DNA of 64,000 bases from G963668345 sp965206025 (GTDB lineage Bacteria > Acidobacteriota > Terriglobia > Bryobacterales > UBA6623). Shown piece by piece: positions 34,706-43,247 of the stretch; position 1 is the stretch's first letter; each line of letters opens with the position of its first letter. The DNA is taken from contig CBDBIU010000005.1 in the NCBI GenBank assembly GCA_965206025.1, forward strand, positions 1,426,001 through 1,490,000. The letters are read 5' to 3'. A model generated the notes under the pieces. The model was not told the DNA's origin and searched no databases. It saw nothing but the letters and a program-made list of their open reading frames with translations. The position numbers and the translations under genes were made by a program.

Positions 34706-36538
34706 TCATCCGGAGAACGACAGTTTCGTCTCGCCGATACCCCGGTCCGAGCGTACTGTCCGCGGACGACGAACCCGAAACGTGGGTTCGACTTTGTCCG
34801 GGACCGCTCGCCCCGGCAACACACCGTCGCAACGCTCGGCATAATAAGGTTCAAATTCGTCTACGGCCCCCACGATTCGCCCCGGCCCACGCTGCATGCC
34901 TGCGTCTTCCACAGCCGTGGCCGACACGATCTGGAACGGCCGAAACTCAAACCACGGCGTCGGTCTCCCCAGCCGGCCCGGCGCCGTTTCGCTGGGAAGC
35001 TCCAGGACCAGGGAACGGGGATCGATCCGCAGGTAGCGGCCCTGGAAATACCACGGCTGTGAAACGAGCTGAGCCGGCCGAGTCCGGCCACGCCCGAACG
35101 GTTGCGCCCGCAACCCAACCGTTGCTACCCGGCTCAGAGAGATTCCGGCCGCGGAGCCGCGGAGCCTCCCTTCCGCATAGACAAACTCGCGACCCAAGCG
35201 ACGGCCGTGCAAGCTGAAGTGCTCGGGGGTGACCACGACATCGACCTCTCCGCGTACCGATGGGTAGCCGAAGGTCTCCCGACCGTCGAGAACGTCGCCG
35301 TCGGGTGTCGCCACGTGCGACAACGTGTACCACAGCAACTGAGATCCCACCCGGCATGAGGCCAGCAGCCAGACTTCCTGAAAAGGTTGCGGCGAGACGT
35401 CGCCGGCCTCCACGCGCATCCCCAAGATTCGCAACAGCGAACGCGGCGCGATGCGGCAAGGAGGGGGAAGAATCTCGGCATGAATGGCCGGATCGATGGC
35501 CAGCCGGATATCAATCATCGCCATCGGAGCGAGATCAATCTCCTTCCGGCTTTTGTATTTCTTGATCTGGGCGGCCGTCAGTTTGAACGCCGTTCGAGAG
35601 GCGTTCGGTCTCCGGGACTGCCGGTTCTCAACAGGCCGCTCGTAGTTCAACAGCGCCCAAGGCTCAAACGACTTTCGGCGAACGTTTTGCAGGAAGACCG
35701 ACCGTGTGCTTTCGACGCGCCTCCGTAAATCGAGGAGATCCCTCCCCGCGGGTTCGAAAAACGACGCGCCGAGGAACTCGCGGACGGGGAGATCGATATA
35801 AGAATCCAAGCCGGAAGGCTCGATCCACTCGAATTCGGTCTGGCTGATATCGCACTCGACCGGACGCTCTCCGCCCCCCCCTTGTTCTAGCGGGTACCCG
35901 TCGTCGCTGCCCTCCACTCGCCATAGTTCGACAGGTCCTTCGTCGAGAATGCTTTTCGTCCAGGCAGGATTCAGCCGATAGCGGAAGACGAACGCTCCGT
36001 AGCCGGTCTCTCGCCACGAGTACAGGGGGTGGGCGGGGCGGTCTGTTGCTACCGTCTCTACTCGATGCACCGGCAACCCGCGGCGGGCGAACGATGCTTT
36101 GACCCGGTCTCCCCTTCGCTCGAGCGTGATGGCGCCGTCCTTGGCATTGCCTCCGACCAGCTCGCGGCTGACAATCCGATGCCAGTCTTGGTTAATTGCC
36201 ATCCCAGCCTGCAGCATGCCCCGCTGACCTTTGTACTTAGCCGCCACGTGGACCGCGAAACAAGAAACCCCTTGGGGGCTGATGATGGCCGTCTCGCCGT
36301 CGGGCTTGGTGAGAGACGCGTAATCCACTAAGACTTCGGCCACGTCGTCAGGCTCGAGCGGTGGCGGAAGCAGGCGCGCGATTCTGTCGGGATCGGTCCG
36401 GTAGCGGAGAGCCAAGCAGATAATCCGACTCCTGCCTGCAGCGAAGAAGGGCGTCGCGCAAACGGCCGCAAGGCCCAGACCGCCTGCCGACGCCTGAAAA
36501 AGCTGCCGCCGTGTGATTCTCTCGTCTGTGTCCCGCAA
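34706..36538 (-). CDS. Tat-exported protein with two acetoacetate-decarboxylase-like domains
   Basis: This 610-aa protein opens with a Tat signal (RITRRQLFQASAGGLGLAAV). Two consecutive domains resemble the acetoacetate decarboxylase (ADC) fold: residues ~36-300, starting LRYRTDPDRIARLLPPPLEP, and ~335-580, with AIHAEILPPPC. In the first, SRELVGGNAKDGAITL places Lys133 where ADC has its Schiff-base lysine. In the second the equivalent reads ETFGYPSVRGEV, with Ser427 instead of lysine. So only one domain looks catalytically competent. ADC relatives also act on other keto or enol substrates; exported tandem versions are unusual. The nearby exported aldo/keto reductase and DUF3500 genes may share a pathway, which is inference. 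Confidence 0.7.
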   Translation of the reverse strand: MRDTDERITRRQLFQASAGGLGLAAVCATPFFAAGRSRIICLALRYRTDPDRIARLLPPPLEPDDVAEVLVDYASLTKPDGETAIISPQGVSCFAVHVAAKYKGQRGMLQAGMAINQDWHRIVSRELVGGNAKDGAITLERRGDRVKASFARRGLPVHRVETVATDRPAHPLYSWRETGYGAFVFRYRLNPAWTKSILDEGPVELWRVEGSDDGYPLEQGGGGERPVECDISQTEFEWIEPSGLDSYIDLPVREFLGASFFEPAGRDLLDLRRRVESTRSVFLQNVRRKSFEPWALLNYERPVENRQSRRPNASRTAFKLTAAQIKKYKSRKEIDLAPMAMIDIRLAIDPAIHAEILPPPCRIAPRSLLRILGMRVEAGDVSPQPFQEVWLLASCRVGSQLLWYTLSHVATPDGDVLDGRETFGYPSVRGEVDVVVTPEHFSLHGRRLGREFVYAEGRLRGSAAGISLSRVATVGLRAQPFGRGRTRPAQLVSQPWYFQGRYLRIDPRSLVLELPSETAPGRLGRPTPWFEFRPFQIVSATAVEDAGMQRGPGRIVGAVDEFEPYYAERCDGVLPGRAVPDKVEPTFRVRRPRTVRSDRGIGETKLSFSG

Positions 36539-36744
36539 TACCGGCTCCGTGTGGTTCGTCGCGCGGCCGGGCTAGCCGCCAGCTCCCCGGGTGCTTCTAG
36601 AAATGATAACCTCCGCGACCGCCGGCGGTATCCGCCGGGATCGCGACAAGAACCCCGCAAACAACTTCAAGGCGCCGGTCCGAGTCCCAGTGTTTCGCCC
36701 CCCTCCCCTGTTGCCACATTGGCCGGCTGTCCTATAATCGGGCT

Positions 36745-37071
36745 ATGCAAAAGTCTAGACTGATGCTGGTAACGTCTTGTTTGGCCCTAGTCGCGGCGAT
36801 CTTGCCCGGCCAGCAGTTTGTAATCAACGTAGAGGCGCAGGTCGTCTCGGTGGATGTTGAGAACCAAAAGATGACCTTCGAGGACGATGACGGGACGCCC
36901 TACGTTGGCTCGCTGGACGAAAAGACCAAGTTGAAAGCTAAGAAAAAAGTATTCCGCGGAAAGCTGACGCTCAAGGATATCAAGAAGGGCGACCAGGTCA
37001 GGGTAAAGTTGAATCCCGCCGATAGCCGTCTGTTGGAAGTCCAGTTGCTCAAGCGGGCGGAGGCTACATAG
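36745..37071 (+). CDS. Small exported protein, OB/DUF5666-like
   Basis: This 108-aa protein has the N-terminal signal peptide SRLMLVTSCLALVAAILPGQ. The remaining ~80 residues form alternating strands with a conserved-looking pattern V-x-V-D-x-x-x-x-x-M-T-F, then KLTLKDIKKGDQVRVKLNPA, as in small periplasmic beta-barrel proteins (DUF5666-like). The function is unknown. It stands alone between a Tat protein on the other strand and rluB 363 nt downstream. Confidence 0.65.
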   Translation: MQKSRLMLVTSCLALVAAILPGQQFVINVEAQVVSVDVENQKMTFEDDDGTPYVGSLDEKTKLKAKKKVFRGKLTLKDIKKGDQVRVKLNPADSRLLEVQLLKRAEAT

Positions 37072-37434
37072 CCGAATCCGGCGAGCGTCGGGGACCGTGC
37101 CTCGGCTAGGTTTGACTTAGGCCTTTAGATCACGTACGCGCTCTCCTGGTATTTCGCCCCGGAGACACGGGTACACTCGACAGTGAACGCCGCCGAGTGG
37201 GTTGGCCGTTTTACCCGCGGGCGCCGCGTTACTCCGCCTGGGCGTGCCGGTTTCCGGTTCCGTTCGGCGAGCGCCTGGGGTGAAAACGATATCTCTTTGT
37301 CGGTCGGTTCACGCCGGAAAGAGAATTGAACGCTGCCTGGTCCGCTTTTCCACTGCGCATCAAGAGCTTGGGCCCCGAGGAGGGACATCTTGGAGCCGAA
37401 CCGCGGCTGATCCGGCGAACTCGGCAACACCACT
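37072..37434. other. Intergenic region before rluB, nothing recognised
   Basis: Open frames here read through without domain similarity and overlap on both strands. I see no repeat family member. Confidence 0.35.
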
Positions 37435-38190
37435 ATGCAGGAGCGGATTCAGAAAATTCTTTCCCAAGCCGGCGTCGCCTCCCGGCGCAAAGCGGAGGAG
37501 TTGATTCGTGGGGGGCAAGTACGCGTGAACGGAAGAATCATTACGGAATTGGGATCGAAAGCCGATCCCGATCAGGACTCCATCAAGGTCGCCGGCAAGG
37601 TTGTCCGGCAGACCCCCCGGGCGCCTTTGTATCTGATGCTGAACAAGCCCAAGGGTTGTGTCGCGACGACGTCGGACCCCCAGGGGCGACCCACGGTCAC
37701 TGATCTGCTCGGTCGCTACCGCTCGCGGGTTTACCCCGTCGGGCGGCTCGACTATCGAAGTGAAGGCCTGTTGTTGTTCACCAACGACGGCGAGTTCGCC
37801 CATCGAGTTCTCTCGTCCAAGAGCCGAGTTCCGAAAACCTACCGTGTCAAGATCAACGGCAACCCCAGCGAGGAAAACTTACAGAAGCTCCGAGCCGGTG
37901 TTCGGTTGGACGGAAGGGCTACAGCCCCGGCCAAGATCCGGCGTATTAGGTCCGGCGACAATCCGTGGTTCGAAGTGACTCTGATCGAGGGGCGCAACAA
38001 CCAGATCCGGCGCATGTTTCACCGGTGTGGTTTCTTGGTGGAAAAGCTAAAGAGGATCAAGATCGGTCCCCTGGCGCTGGCCAAGCTGCCGGTGGGCAGG
38101 AGCCGGCCGTTGACGAAGGCCGAGGTTGAACGTCTGCGCCGCCGCTGGGAAGATAAGACAGGCGCTGCGGCGCGAGAACCAGCCTCATGA
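37435..38190 (+). CDS. rluB: 23S rRNA pseudouridine synthase RluB-type
   Basis: This 251-aa protein has an N-terminal S4 RNA-binding domain (KILSQAGVASRRKAEELIRG; GQVRVNGRI). The RsuA/RluB catalytic domain follows with Asp106 in VGRLDYRSEGLLLFTND, and later EGRNNQIRRMFHRCGFLVEK. It isomerises a uridine in 23S rRNA (position 2605 in E. coli for RluB) or possibly 16S, since RsuA, RluB, RluE and RluF are close relatives. Its last codon overlaps the ATG of the CoA-binding gene (ATGA), showing translational coupling. Confidence 0.92.
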   Translation: MQERIQKILSQAGVASRRKAEELIRGGQVRVNGRIITELGSKADPDQDSIKVAGKVVRQTPRAPLYLMLNKPKGCVATTSDPQGRPTVTDLLGRYRSRVYPVGRLDYRSEGLLLFTNDGEFAHRVLSSKSRVPKTYRVKINGNPSEENLQKLRAGVRLDGRATAPAKIRRIRSGDNPWFEVTLIEGRNNQIRRMFHRCGFLVEKLKRIKIGPLALAKLPVGRSRPLTKAEVERLRRRWEDKTGAAAREPAS

Positions 38191-38591
38191 TGGACGACGA
38201 CGAAATCACGGAACTTCTCAAATCCGCGAAGACGATTGCGGTCGTCGGTTTGTCCGACAAGCCGTGGCGTCCGAGCTTCGGTGTGAGCCAGTACATGCGA
38301 AGCCAGGGCTACCGCGTCATTCCCGTCAACCCGAACATCACCGAGACGCTGGGCGAGACCGCCTACGGCCGTTTAGAAGACGTCCCCGAAAAAATCGACA
38401 TCGTCAACATTTTCCGCCGTCCCGACTGCTGCCGAGAGGCCGTGGACGCGGCCATTCACCTTGGCGTCAGATGCGTGTGGATGCAGGAAGGCGTGATCGA
38501 CCACGAAGCGGCCCGCCGTGCCGAACAAGCTGGGCTCGGGGTGGTCATGAACCACTGCATCCTCAAGTATCACCGCCGGCTGCTGGGGTAG
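38187..38591 (+). CDS. CoA-binding domain protein (YccU-like)
   Basis: This 134-aa single Rossmann-like CoA-binding domain reads KTIAVVGLSDKPWRPSFGVS and GYRVIPVNPNITETLGETAY, with VNIFRRPDCCREAVDAAI and the C-terminal motif MNHCILKYHRRL. It belongs to the stand-alone CoA_binding_2 family related to succinyl-CoA synthetase alpha N-domains; its ligand and role in cells are unclear. It starts within the rluB stop codon. Confidence 0.9.
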   Translation: MMDDDEITELLKSAKTIAVVGLSDKPWRPSFGVSQYMRSQGYRVIPVNPNITETLGETAYGRLEDVPEKIDIVNIFRRPDCCREAVDAAIHLGVRCVWMQEGVIDHEAARRAEQAGLGVVMNHCILKYHRRLLG

Positions 38592-38673
38592 GCCCGATCG
38601 CCAGAGGTTCGCAACCCTGATCCGGACGAGCCGGAACCTGAGCCTTCCCGCACCTGCAACACAAAGATCCGGC

Positions 38674-38696
38674 CTGTAACGTGACTTCTGTTACAG
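38674..38696 (+). promoter_or_regulatory. Inverted repeat CTGTAAC-N9-GTTACAG upstream of a surface protein
   Basis: Perfect 7-bp arms at 38674-38680 and 38690-38696. Further half-sites are GTTACA near 38734 and GTGTAACAG near 38769, the last just before the start codon. The arrangement looks like an operator with several half-sites; the regulator is unknown. Confidence 0.4.
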
Positions 38697-38779
38697 ACAG
38701 GGCCTATTTTTGAAGCAAGAATGCAGGCTAGCCGTTACACTTGTTGGAAACAGCCCCTGACCCTGCCGGTGTAACAGCC

Positions 38780-40456
38780 ATGGCGCTCATCGCTCGCCTC
38801 TCAATTGCCCTCCTGTTGACTCTCTGCCGCGGTGGGCTGCCGGCGCAGCAGCCAGTCGAAGCGGACTCCGAGAACGGTTCCATCGCCGGTGTCGTCATGG
38901 ATGCCACAAGCGGCGAGCCGCTGGGCAAAGCGCGCATACTTTTGCGAAAGCCCGAGAGCCGCAGCCAGCCGCAGGTGACAAAGAGCGGTCCGGACGGCAA
39001 GTTTCTTCTGGCCGACATCGAACCGGGCCGCTATCGGCTGTCCGTGCAGCGAAATCGATACGCCCCGCGGGAATACGGCCAGCGCACGCCGAATCGCCCC
39101 GGCACGACTTTGACTCTGCAGCCCGGCCAGGATCTCGGGGGCGTGGTTTTTAGCCTCGTCCGCGCCGGCGTGATCGTCGGGCGCATCGTCGATGAAGATA
39201 ACGAACCCATGGCCAACGTGCAGATCGAGGCGATGGCTCACCGCTACTTCCAGGGTAAGCGCCAGCTTATTCCCGTGGGCCGAGCTTCGACCGACGACTT
39301 GGGGGAGTACCGCGTCTTTGGTTTGGAAGCCGGGCGCTACTGGCTTCGCGCCAACTACCGGCCGGGATCCCGAGGCTGGGGCGTCGTGAACGTCGGCGCG
39401 CAAGCGGGTGGCTCTCAGAACCAGGAGTACATCCCCACCTATTACCCCGGCGCTTACGAGTCGGATCAAGCCATCCCCATCGGTGTCGCGCCCGGCAGCG
39501 AGATTCTCGGCATCGACATCAAAATGCGGCTCGCGCGAACCGTCCGCGTTTCCGGGACAGTCTTCAACTTGCTTACCGGCCGGCCCGTGCGTCAGGCGAT
39601 GCTGATGCTCATGCCGCGGGGGGGCGGTCGATTCACGTTCTCAAATAGAAAGCAGACGTTTATGCGCGACGCCGAGGGGAAGTTCGAGATCCGCGGTGTA
39701 ACTCCGGGAGAATACAGCCTGGTTGCGAGGCTCTTCGATCCCTCCGAGCGTCTCGGCGGACGCCGTTCGATTAGTGTCGGCGACCGTGATCTGGGTGACA
39801 TCCGACTCGTTGTCCGCCCGAGCATCAGCTTGCCCGGCGAGATCCGGGTTGAAGGTGACGCGGAAGTTGATGTTTCCGAATGGCAGGTCTTTTTGCGCCC
39901 GCGGGAAGTCACCATGATGGGCGTCGCCCTCGGCCGTGTGAAACAGGAGGGTGACTTCCTTGTTGAAAACATGTTCCAGGATGTCTACGACGTCACCGTT
40001 TCCGGGGCCCCCGAAAACTTCTACTTGAAAGCGGCACGGCTCGGCGATGAGAACGTTCTTGAAGACGGGCTGGATTTGACCGCCGCGGAAACCGCTCCGG
40101 GAGCGCTCGAATTGCTGCTGAGTCCGAATGCGGGGCGGGTCGAGGGTGTTGTCCTAAACGATGAGGACCAACCGTTCAGTGGGTCCCAGGTGGTTCTCGT
40201 TCCCCAGGGGCGGAGACGCAAAATGCAGCATCTGTTCAAAACCGCGACGAGTGATCAAAACGGCGCGTTTTCCCTCGCGGGAATCGCCCCCGGTCAGTAC
40301 AACATCTTCGCCTGGGAAGACGTCGAGCAAGGGGCCTGGCAAGACGACGAGTTCCTGCGCGACTACGAAAAAGAGAGCGAAGATTTGGAGATCGAAGAAA
40401 ACGACGCATTGGCGTTCGAACTCGACCTGATTCCATCCGCGGGCGGGTCCGGCTGA
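38780..40456 (+). CDS. Exported carboxypeptidase-regulatory-like (Ig/transthyretin-fold) repeat protein
   Basis: This ~558-aa protein has the signal peptide ALIARLSIALLLTLCRGGLP. Successive beta-sandwich domains of the CarboxypepD_reg type follow: GSIAGVVMDATSGEPLGKAR, GVIVGRIVDEDNEPMANVQI, TVRVSGTVFNLLTGRPVRQA and GRVEGVVLNDEDQPFSGSQV. Each ends in a 'G.F.i..I.PG.Y.l' hairpin. Such proteins are numerous in acidobacteria and are thought to be cell-surface or periplasmic, with no enzymatic motif here. The ATG at 38780 is preferred to the TTG at 38741 because the signal peptide starts there. Confidence 0.85.
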   Translation: MALIARLSIALLLTLCRGGLPAQQPVEADSENGSIAGVVMDATSGEPLGKARILLRKPESRSQPQVTKSGPDGKFLLADIEPGRYRLSVQRNRYAPREYGQRTPNRPGTTLTLQPGQDLGGVVFSLVRAGVIVGRIVDEDNEPMANVQIEAMAHRYFQGKRQLIPVGRASTDDLGEYRVFGLEAGRYWLRANYRPGSRGWGVVNVGAQAGGSQNQEYIPTYYPGAYESDQAIPIGVAPGSEILGIDIKMRLARTVRVSGTVFNLLTGRPVRQAMLMLMPRGGGRFTFSNRKQTFMRDAEGKFEIRGVTPGEYSLVARLFDPSERLGGRRSISVGDRDLGDIRLVVRPSISLPGEIRVEGDAEVDVSEWQVFLRPREVTMMGVALGRVKQEGDFLVENMFQDVYDVTVSGAPENFYLKAARLGDENVLEDGLDLTAAETAPGALELLLSPNAGRVEGVVLNDEDQPFSGSQVVLVPQGRRRKMQHLFKTATSDQNGAFSLAGIAPGQYNIFAWEDVEQGAWQDDEFLRDYEKESEDLEIEENDALAFELDLIPSAGGSG

Positions 40457-40525
40457 TTGCTGCGTCTGCCCGTGGCGTAGCGAGAGGCAGCGGTCGAGCA
40501 TGGGGGCCGGAGATTCTCCAGAAAC

Positions 40526-41203
40526 ATGAACACCCGAGGGTCGTCTGTCGAGCGAACGTTCCCCGATGGCCCCGCCGTGCGTGGTTTCCTGCACCGTGCT
40601 GAGGCGGCCGGCGGGGATGCGCTTGTTCTGACCCACGGGGCCGGGTCCAACTGCCACGCGCCCCTGCTGGTCGGGCTGGCCGAGGCCTTCGCCGTGGCGG
40701 GGGTGGCGGTGCTGCGTTGCGACCTGCCCTACCGCCAGCGGCACCCCAAGGGGCCGCCTTCTCCCTCGGCCGCCGCCGAAGACCGGGAAGGACTCAGGCG
40801 CGCGGTTGGGGTCGCGCGCGAGTTTTCCGCGGGGCGAGTGTTCCTCGGCGGACAGTCCTACGGGGGACGGCAAGCCACGATCTTGGCCTCCGAAGCCCCC
40901 GACCTGGCCGCCGCCCTGCTGCTCATTTCCTATCCCTTACACCCGCCCGGCAAGCCCGAAAGGCCGCGCACCGCCCATTTCGCGCGCTTGCGAACACCCG
41001 CTCTTTTCGCGCACGGCTCGCGCGATCCTTTCGGATCCCTCGATGAGATGAACGAGGCGCTTCCGCTGATACCCGCCCGTCATCGGCTGGTCGAGTTTGA
41101 AGGCGCCGGCCATGGGCTGGTCCGAGCACGCGAGGGACCGGGCGCTCTGAAGGCCGTGGTGTCCAAGGTCGTTGCAGCCTTCCAAGACTTCGTGGCGGCT
41201 TGA
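40526..41203 (+). CDS. Alpha/beta hydrolase (KANL3/Tex30-like, dienelactone-hydrolase-type fold)
   Basis: This 225-aa cytoplasmic protein has LVLTHGAGSNCHAPLLVGLA as the oxyanion-side motif. The nucleophile is Ser111 in FLGGQSYGGRQATILAS, and a late DPFGSLDEMNEAL and EFEGAGHGLV supply the acidic and histidine members of the triad. It belongs to the small hydrolase family related to Tex30; substrate unknown. It follows the surface protein by 69 nt on the same strand. Confidence 0.87.
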   Translation: MNTRGSSVERTFPDGPAVRGFLHRAEAAGGDALVLTHGAGSNCHAPLLVGLAEAFAVAGVAVLRCDLPYRQRHPKGPPSPSAAAEDREGLRRAVGVAREFSAGRVFLGGQSYGGRQATILASEAPDLAAALLLISYPLHPPGKPERPRTAHFARLRTPALFAHGSRDPFGSLDEMNEALPLIPARHRLVEFEGAGHGLVRAREGPGALKAVVSKVVAAFQDFVAA

Positions 41204-41270
41204 TCGCCTTCGGTTCGGCCCGGCAGGGCGGTGCTACGATAGAGCGGCAACGCTCGGAGCGGTGAACTCC

Positions 41271-41453
41271 CAGCCCGCTTTTCTCGCCACGTGGCGAGGC
41301 GAAGTGCGTGAGAAGCCTGTCAGTACAAGGCGCGCGCCGCTCAGCGAGCGGAGGCGTACTTGAACAGTACGTTGAGCACGGTGAGCAAGCGCAACGCAGT
41401 AATGGCGGGCTTATAGCGTGCTTCGATCGTCAGGTGGTGAGAAATGCGGGCTA
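41271..41453 (+). repeat. Fold-back repeat family A, near-complete copy
   Basis: It runs from CAGCCCGCTTTTCTCGCCAC to CAGGTGGTGAGAAATGCGGG-CTA. The core GAGCAAGCGCAACGCAGTAA is present. Left arm and right arm are mutual inverted repeats over most of their length. The right end is 13 nt before the start codon of the next gene, so the element contributes that gene's leader. Confidence 0.88.
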
Positions 41454-41466
41454 GCCTTTCCCAACC

Positions 41467-42570
41467 ATGGATCGTCCCGGCCTCAGCGAGGTCTTGGCCC
41501 AGATCATAGAGGTCTCGCCCAGTTTGCACTCCGCTACGACGTTTCCGGCGAACGTCCTCGGAGCCATCGCGCGGCATGCCTCCCGGCGACTGATTGACCG
41601 GTCGGCGGAGACGGGATCGGGAGCCAGCACGCTGTTGTTTTCTCACCTCAGCGAACACCACACGGTGTTTGCCCTAGACGGCGGAAGCGGAAGCGTAGGA
41701 AATGTCATATCGTCCCCCCTGCTGAGGGAAAACGTAGTCCGTTTTGTCGAGGGACCGACCCAACAGACGCTTCCTCGGCAGCGTTTCGAGGAAAAATTTC
41801 AGGCCATTCTGCTCGACGGCCCTCATGGCTACCCGTTTCCCGACCTCGAGTACTTTTTCCTCTACCCTCATCTCGATACCGGGGGGCTGTTGATCCTCGA
41901 CGACATACACATCCCCACGATCAACCACCTGTTCCAGTTTCTTCGCCGCGACGCGATGTTCGACCTCGACGAGGTTGTCCACACGACGGCTTTTTTCACC
42001 CGTAGCGAAGCGCCAACCTTCGACCCCCTGGGAGACGGCTGGTGGCGGCAGGGCGCGAACCGCAAGACACTTTTTCGCTATCTGTGGAAACAGAGGCTGA
42101 AGGCGCTTATCCCACCTTCGGTGAGGAGACCCCTATCCCGTCACAAACGGCGGAGACTGCTGGGACGCCACAGCCAATCCGCCCGCATCCGCGTAGACTC
42201 GCCGAAGCCAGGGGTCCCGGTCGAAAAAACTGGCATCGTCGAGGGTAGGGCAACACTGCCGCCCGGGGCTTCGCTGTGGGTACTGGTCCGCCGCGAGGGG
42301 CTGGAAGGATGGTGGCCTCAGGGAGGCGGGCTGGTGCGGGTGGAGCAGGGGCGCTGGCGGACCTGTGTGAAATACGGTGAGCAGTGTGACCAGGGCCGCG
42401 ACTTCGAGATTTGTGCCATCGCCGTACAACGCCCGACCCAAGAGCTTTGGTGCCGTTGGGTCGAACGGGCCGCCGCGGGCCACTCCGATGCGCCAGTCTC
42501 ATTGCCGGCGGCGGAGTTCGTCATGGGGGAATGCATGCTCCGGGTGCGGAAAATCGGGCTTTACCCCTGA
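41467..42570 (+). CDS. Class I SAM-dependent methyltransferase with C-terminal beta domain
   Basis: This 367-aa protein has ETGSGASTLLFSHLSEHHTV as a modified SAM motif I, followed by ILLDGPHGYPFPDLEYFFLY and GGLLILDDIHIPTINHLFQF, the pattern of Methyltransf_24-type enzymes. After residue ~235 comes a basic linker and a separate beta-rich domain (VEGRATLPPGASLWVLVRRE) that may bind carbohydrate or another protein. The acceptor is unknown. It begins right after a family A repeat and is followed by a ~1 kb repeat-filled gap. Confidence 0.78.
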   Translation: MDRPGLSEVLAQIIEVSPSLHSATTFPANVLGAIARHASRRLIDRSAETGSGASTLLFSHLSEHHTVFALDGGSGSVGNVISSPLLRENVVRFVEGPTQQTLPRQRFEEKFQAILLDGPHGYPFPDLEYFFLYPHLDTGGLLILDDIHIPTINHLFQFLRRDAMFDLDEVVHTTAFFTRSEAPTFDPLGDGWWRQGANRKTLFRYLWKQRLKALIPPSVRRPLSRHKRRRLLGRHSQSARIRVDSPKPGVPVEKTGIVEGRATLPPGASLWVLVRREGLEGWWPQGGGLVRVEQGRWRTCVKYGEQCDQGRDFEICAIAVQRPTQELWCRWVERAAAGHSDAPVSLPAAEFVMGECMLRVRKIGLYP

Positions 42571-42574
42571 CTGA

Positions 42575-42765
42575 GTAACGGCATTTCACAATAAAGTTTC
42601 GTATCAATCAGCTTGTCGAGCTGTTAAGGCCCGCCGGTCCGGGCGCGATGAATTGCTCCCCTATCTCTAAATGCGAGATGCTCAGGCCGCTCGGTAAAGG
42701 CGCGGTTCATCGACTTCGAAGCCGGCGGCCTTTCGTAAGTCTATTTGCGAAATGATGCGCCAAGG
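42575..42765. repeat. Inverted-repeat element family B, degraded copy
   Basis: TATCAATCAGCTTGTCGAG near the left and TATTTGCGAAATGATG at the right match the reverse complement of the intact element at 30318-30514. The left terminus has decayed (GCATTTCACAATAAAG). An interior GGCGCGATGAATTGCTCCC is a decayed form of the shared palindrome. Confidence 0.7.
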
Positions 42766-42825
42766 TTTGCGGTTGCCGCGGCGTCTGGGCGGGCCGTCCG
42801 ATTCTGATCGGGTATCCGTGGGCAC

Positions 42826-43009
42826 TAGCCCGCCTTTCTCATCACGTGGCGAGGCGAAGTGCGTGAGAGGCCCGTCAGTACAAGGCACGCGACGCTCGGC
42901 GAGCCGGAGGCGTACTTGAACAGTACGTTGAGCACGGCGAGCAAGCGCAACGCAGTAATGGCGGGCCTATTGCATGCTTCGACCGTTAGGTGGCGAGAAA
43001 TGCGGGCTG
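42826..43009 (+). repeat. Fold-back repeat family A, near-complete copy
   Basis: 184 bp from TAGCCCGCCTTTCTCATCAC to GGTGGCGAGAAATGCGGGCT (one base differs within this end). It has subterminal AGGCCCGTCAGTAC and AGTAATGGCGGGCCTA. It is very similar to 41271-41453 (about 180 bp alignable without gaps apart from a few bases). Confidence 0.88.
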
Positions 43010-43075
43010 GCCTCGGTGTTAGAAAACAATCGCAGGAAACGGAGTCAACCCCTTTCTAACCAATAGCTTCAACGC

Positions 43076-43247
43076 AGCCCGTCTCCCTCGCCACGTGATG
43101 GCCGAAGCAGGCGACAAGCCCCCCATGACGTCTTTCCGTGTGCTCACCGTGGGGTCCGAGGACGCTTCCGAGCACGGAGCTACGTGCGCCTCGTGCTGAC
43201 CAACCTGTCGCGCATTTCCGCTTGCCACGTGGTGGGAATGCGGACTA
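43076..43247 (+). repeat. Fold-back repeat family A, divergent copy
   Basis: The termini are AGCCCGTCTCCCTCGCCACG and CCACGTGGTGGGAATGCGGA-CTA. The interior is mostly unrelated to the standard core. It starts 67 nt after the previous copy, so two elements lie side by side. Confidence 0.6.
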
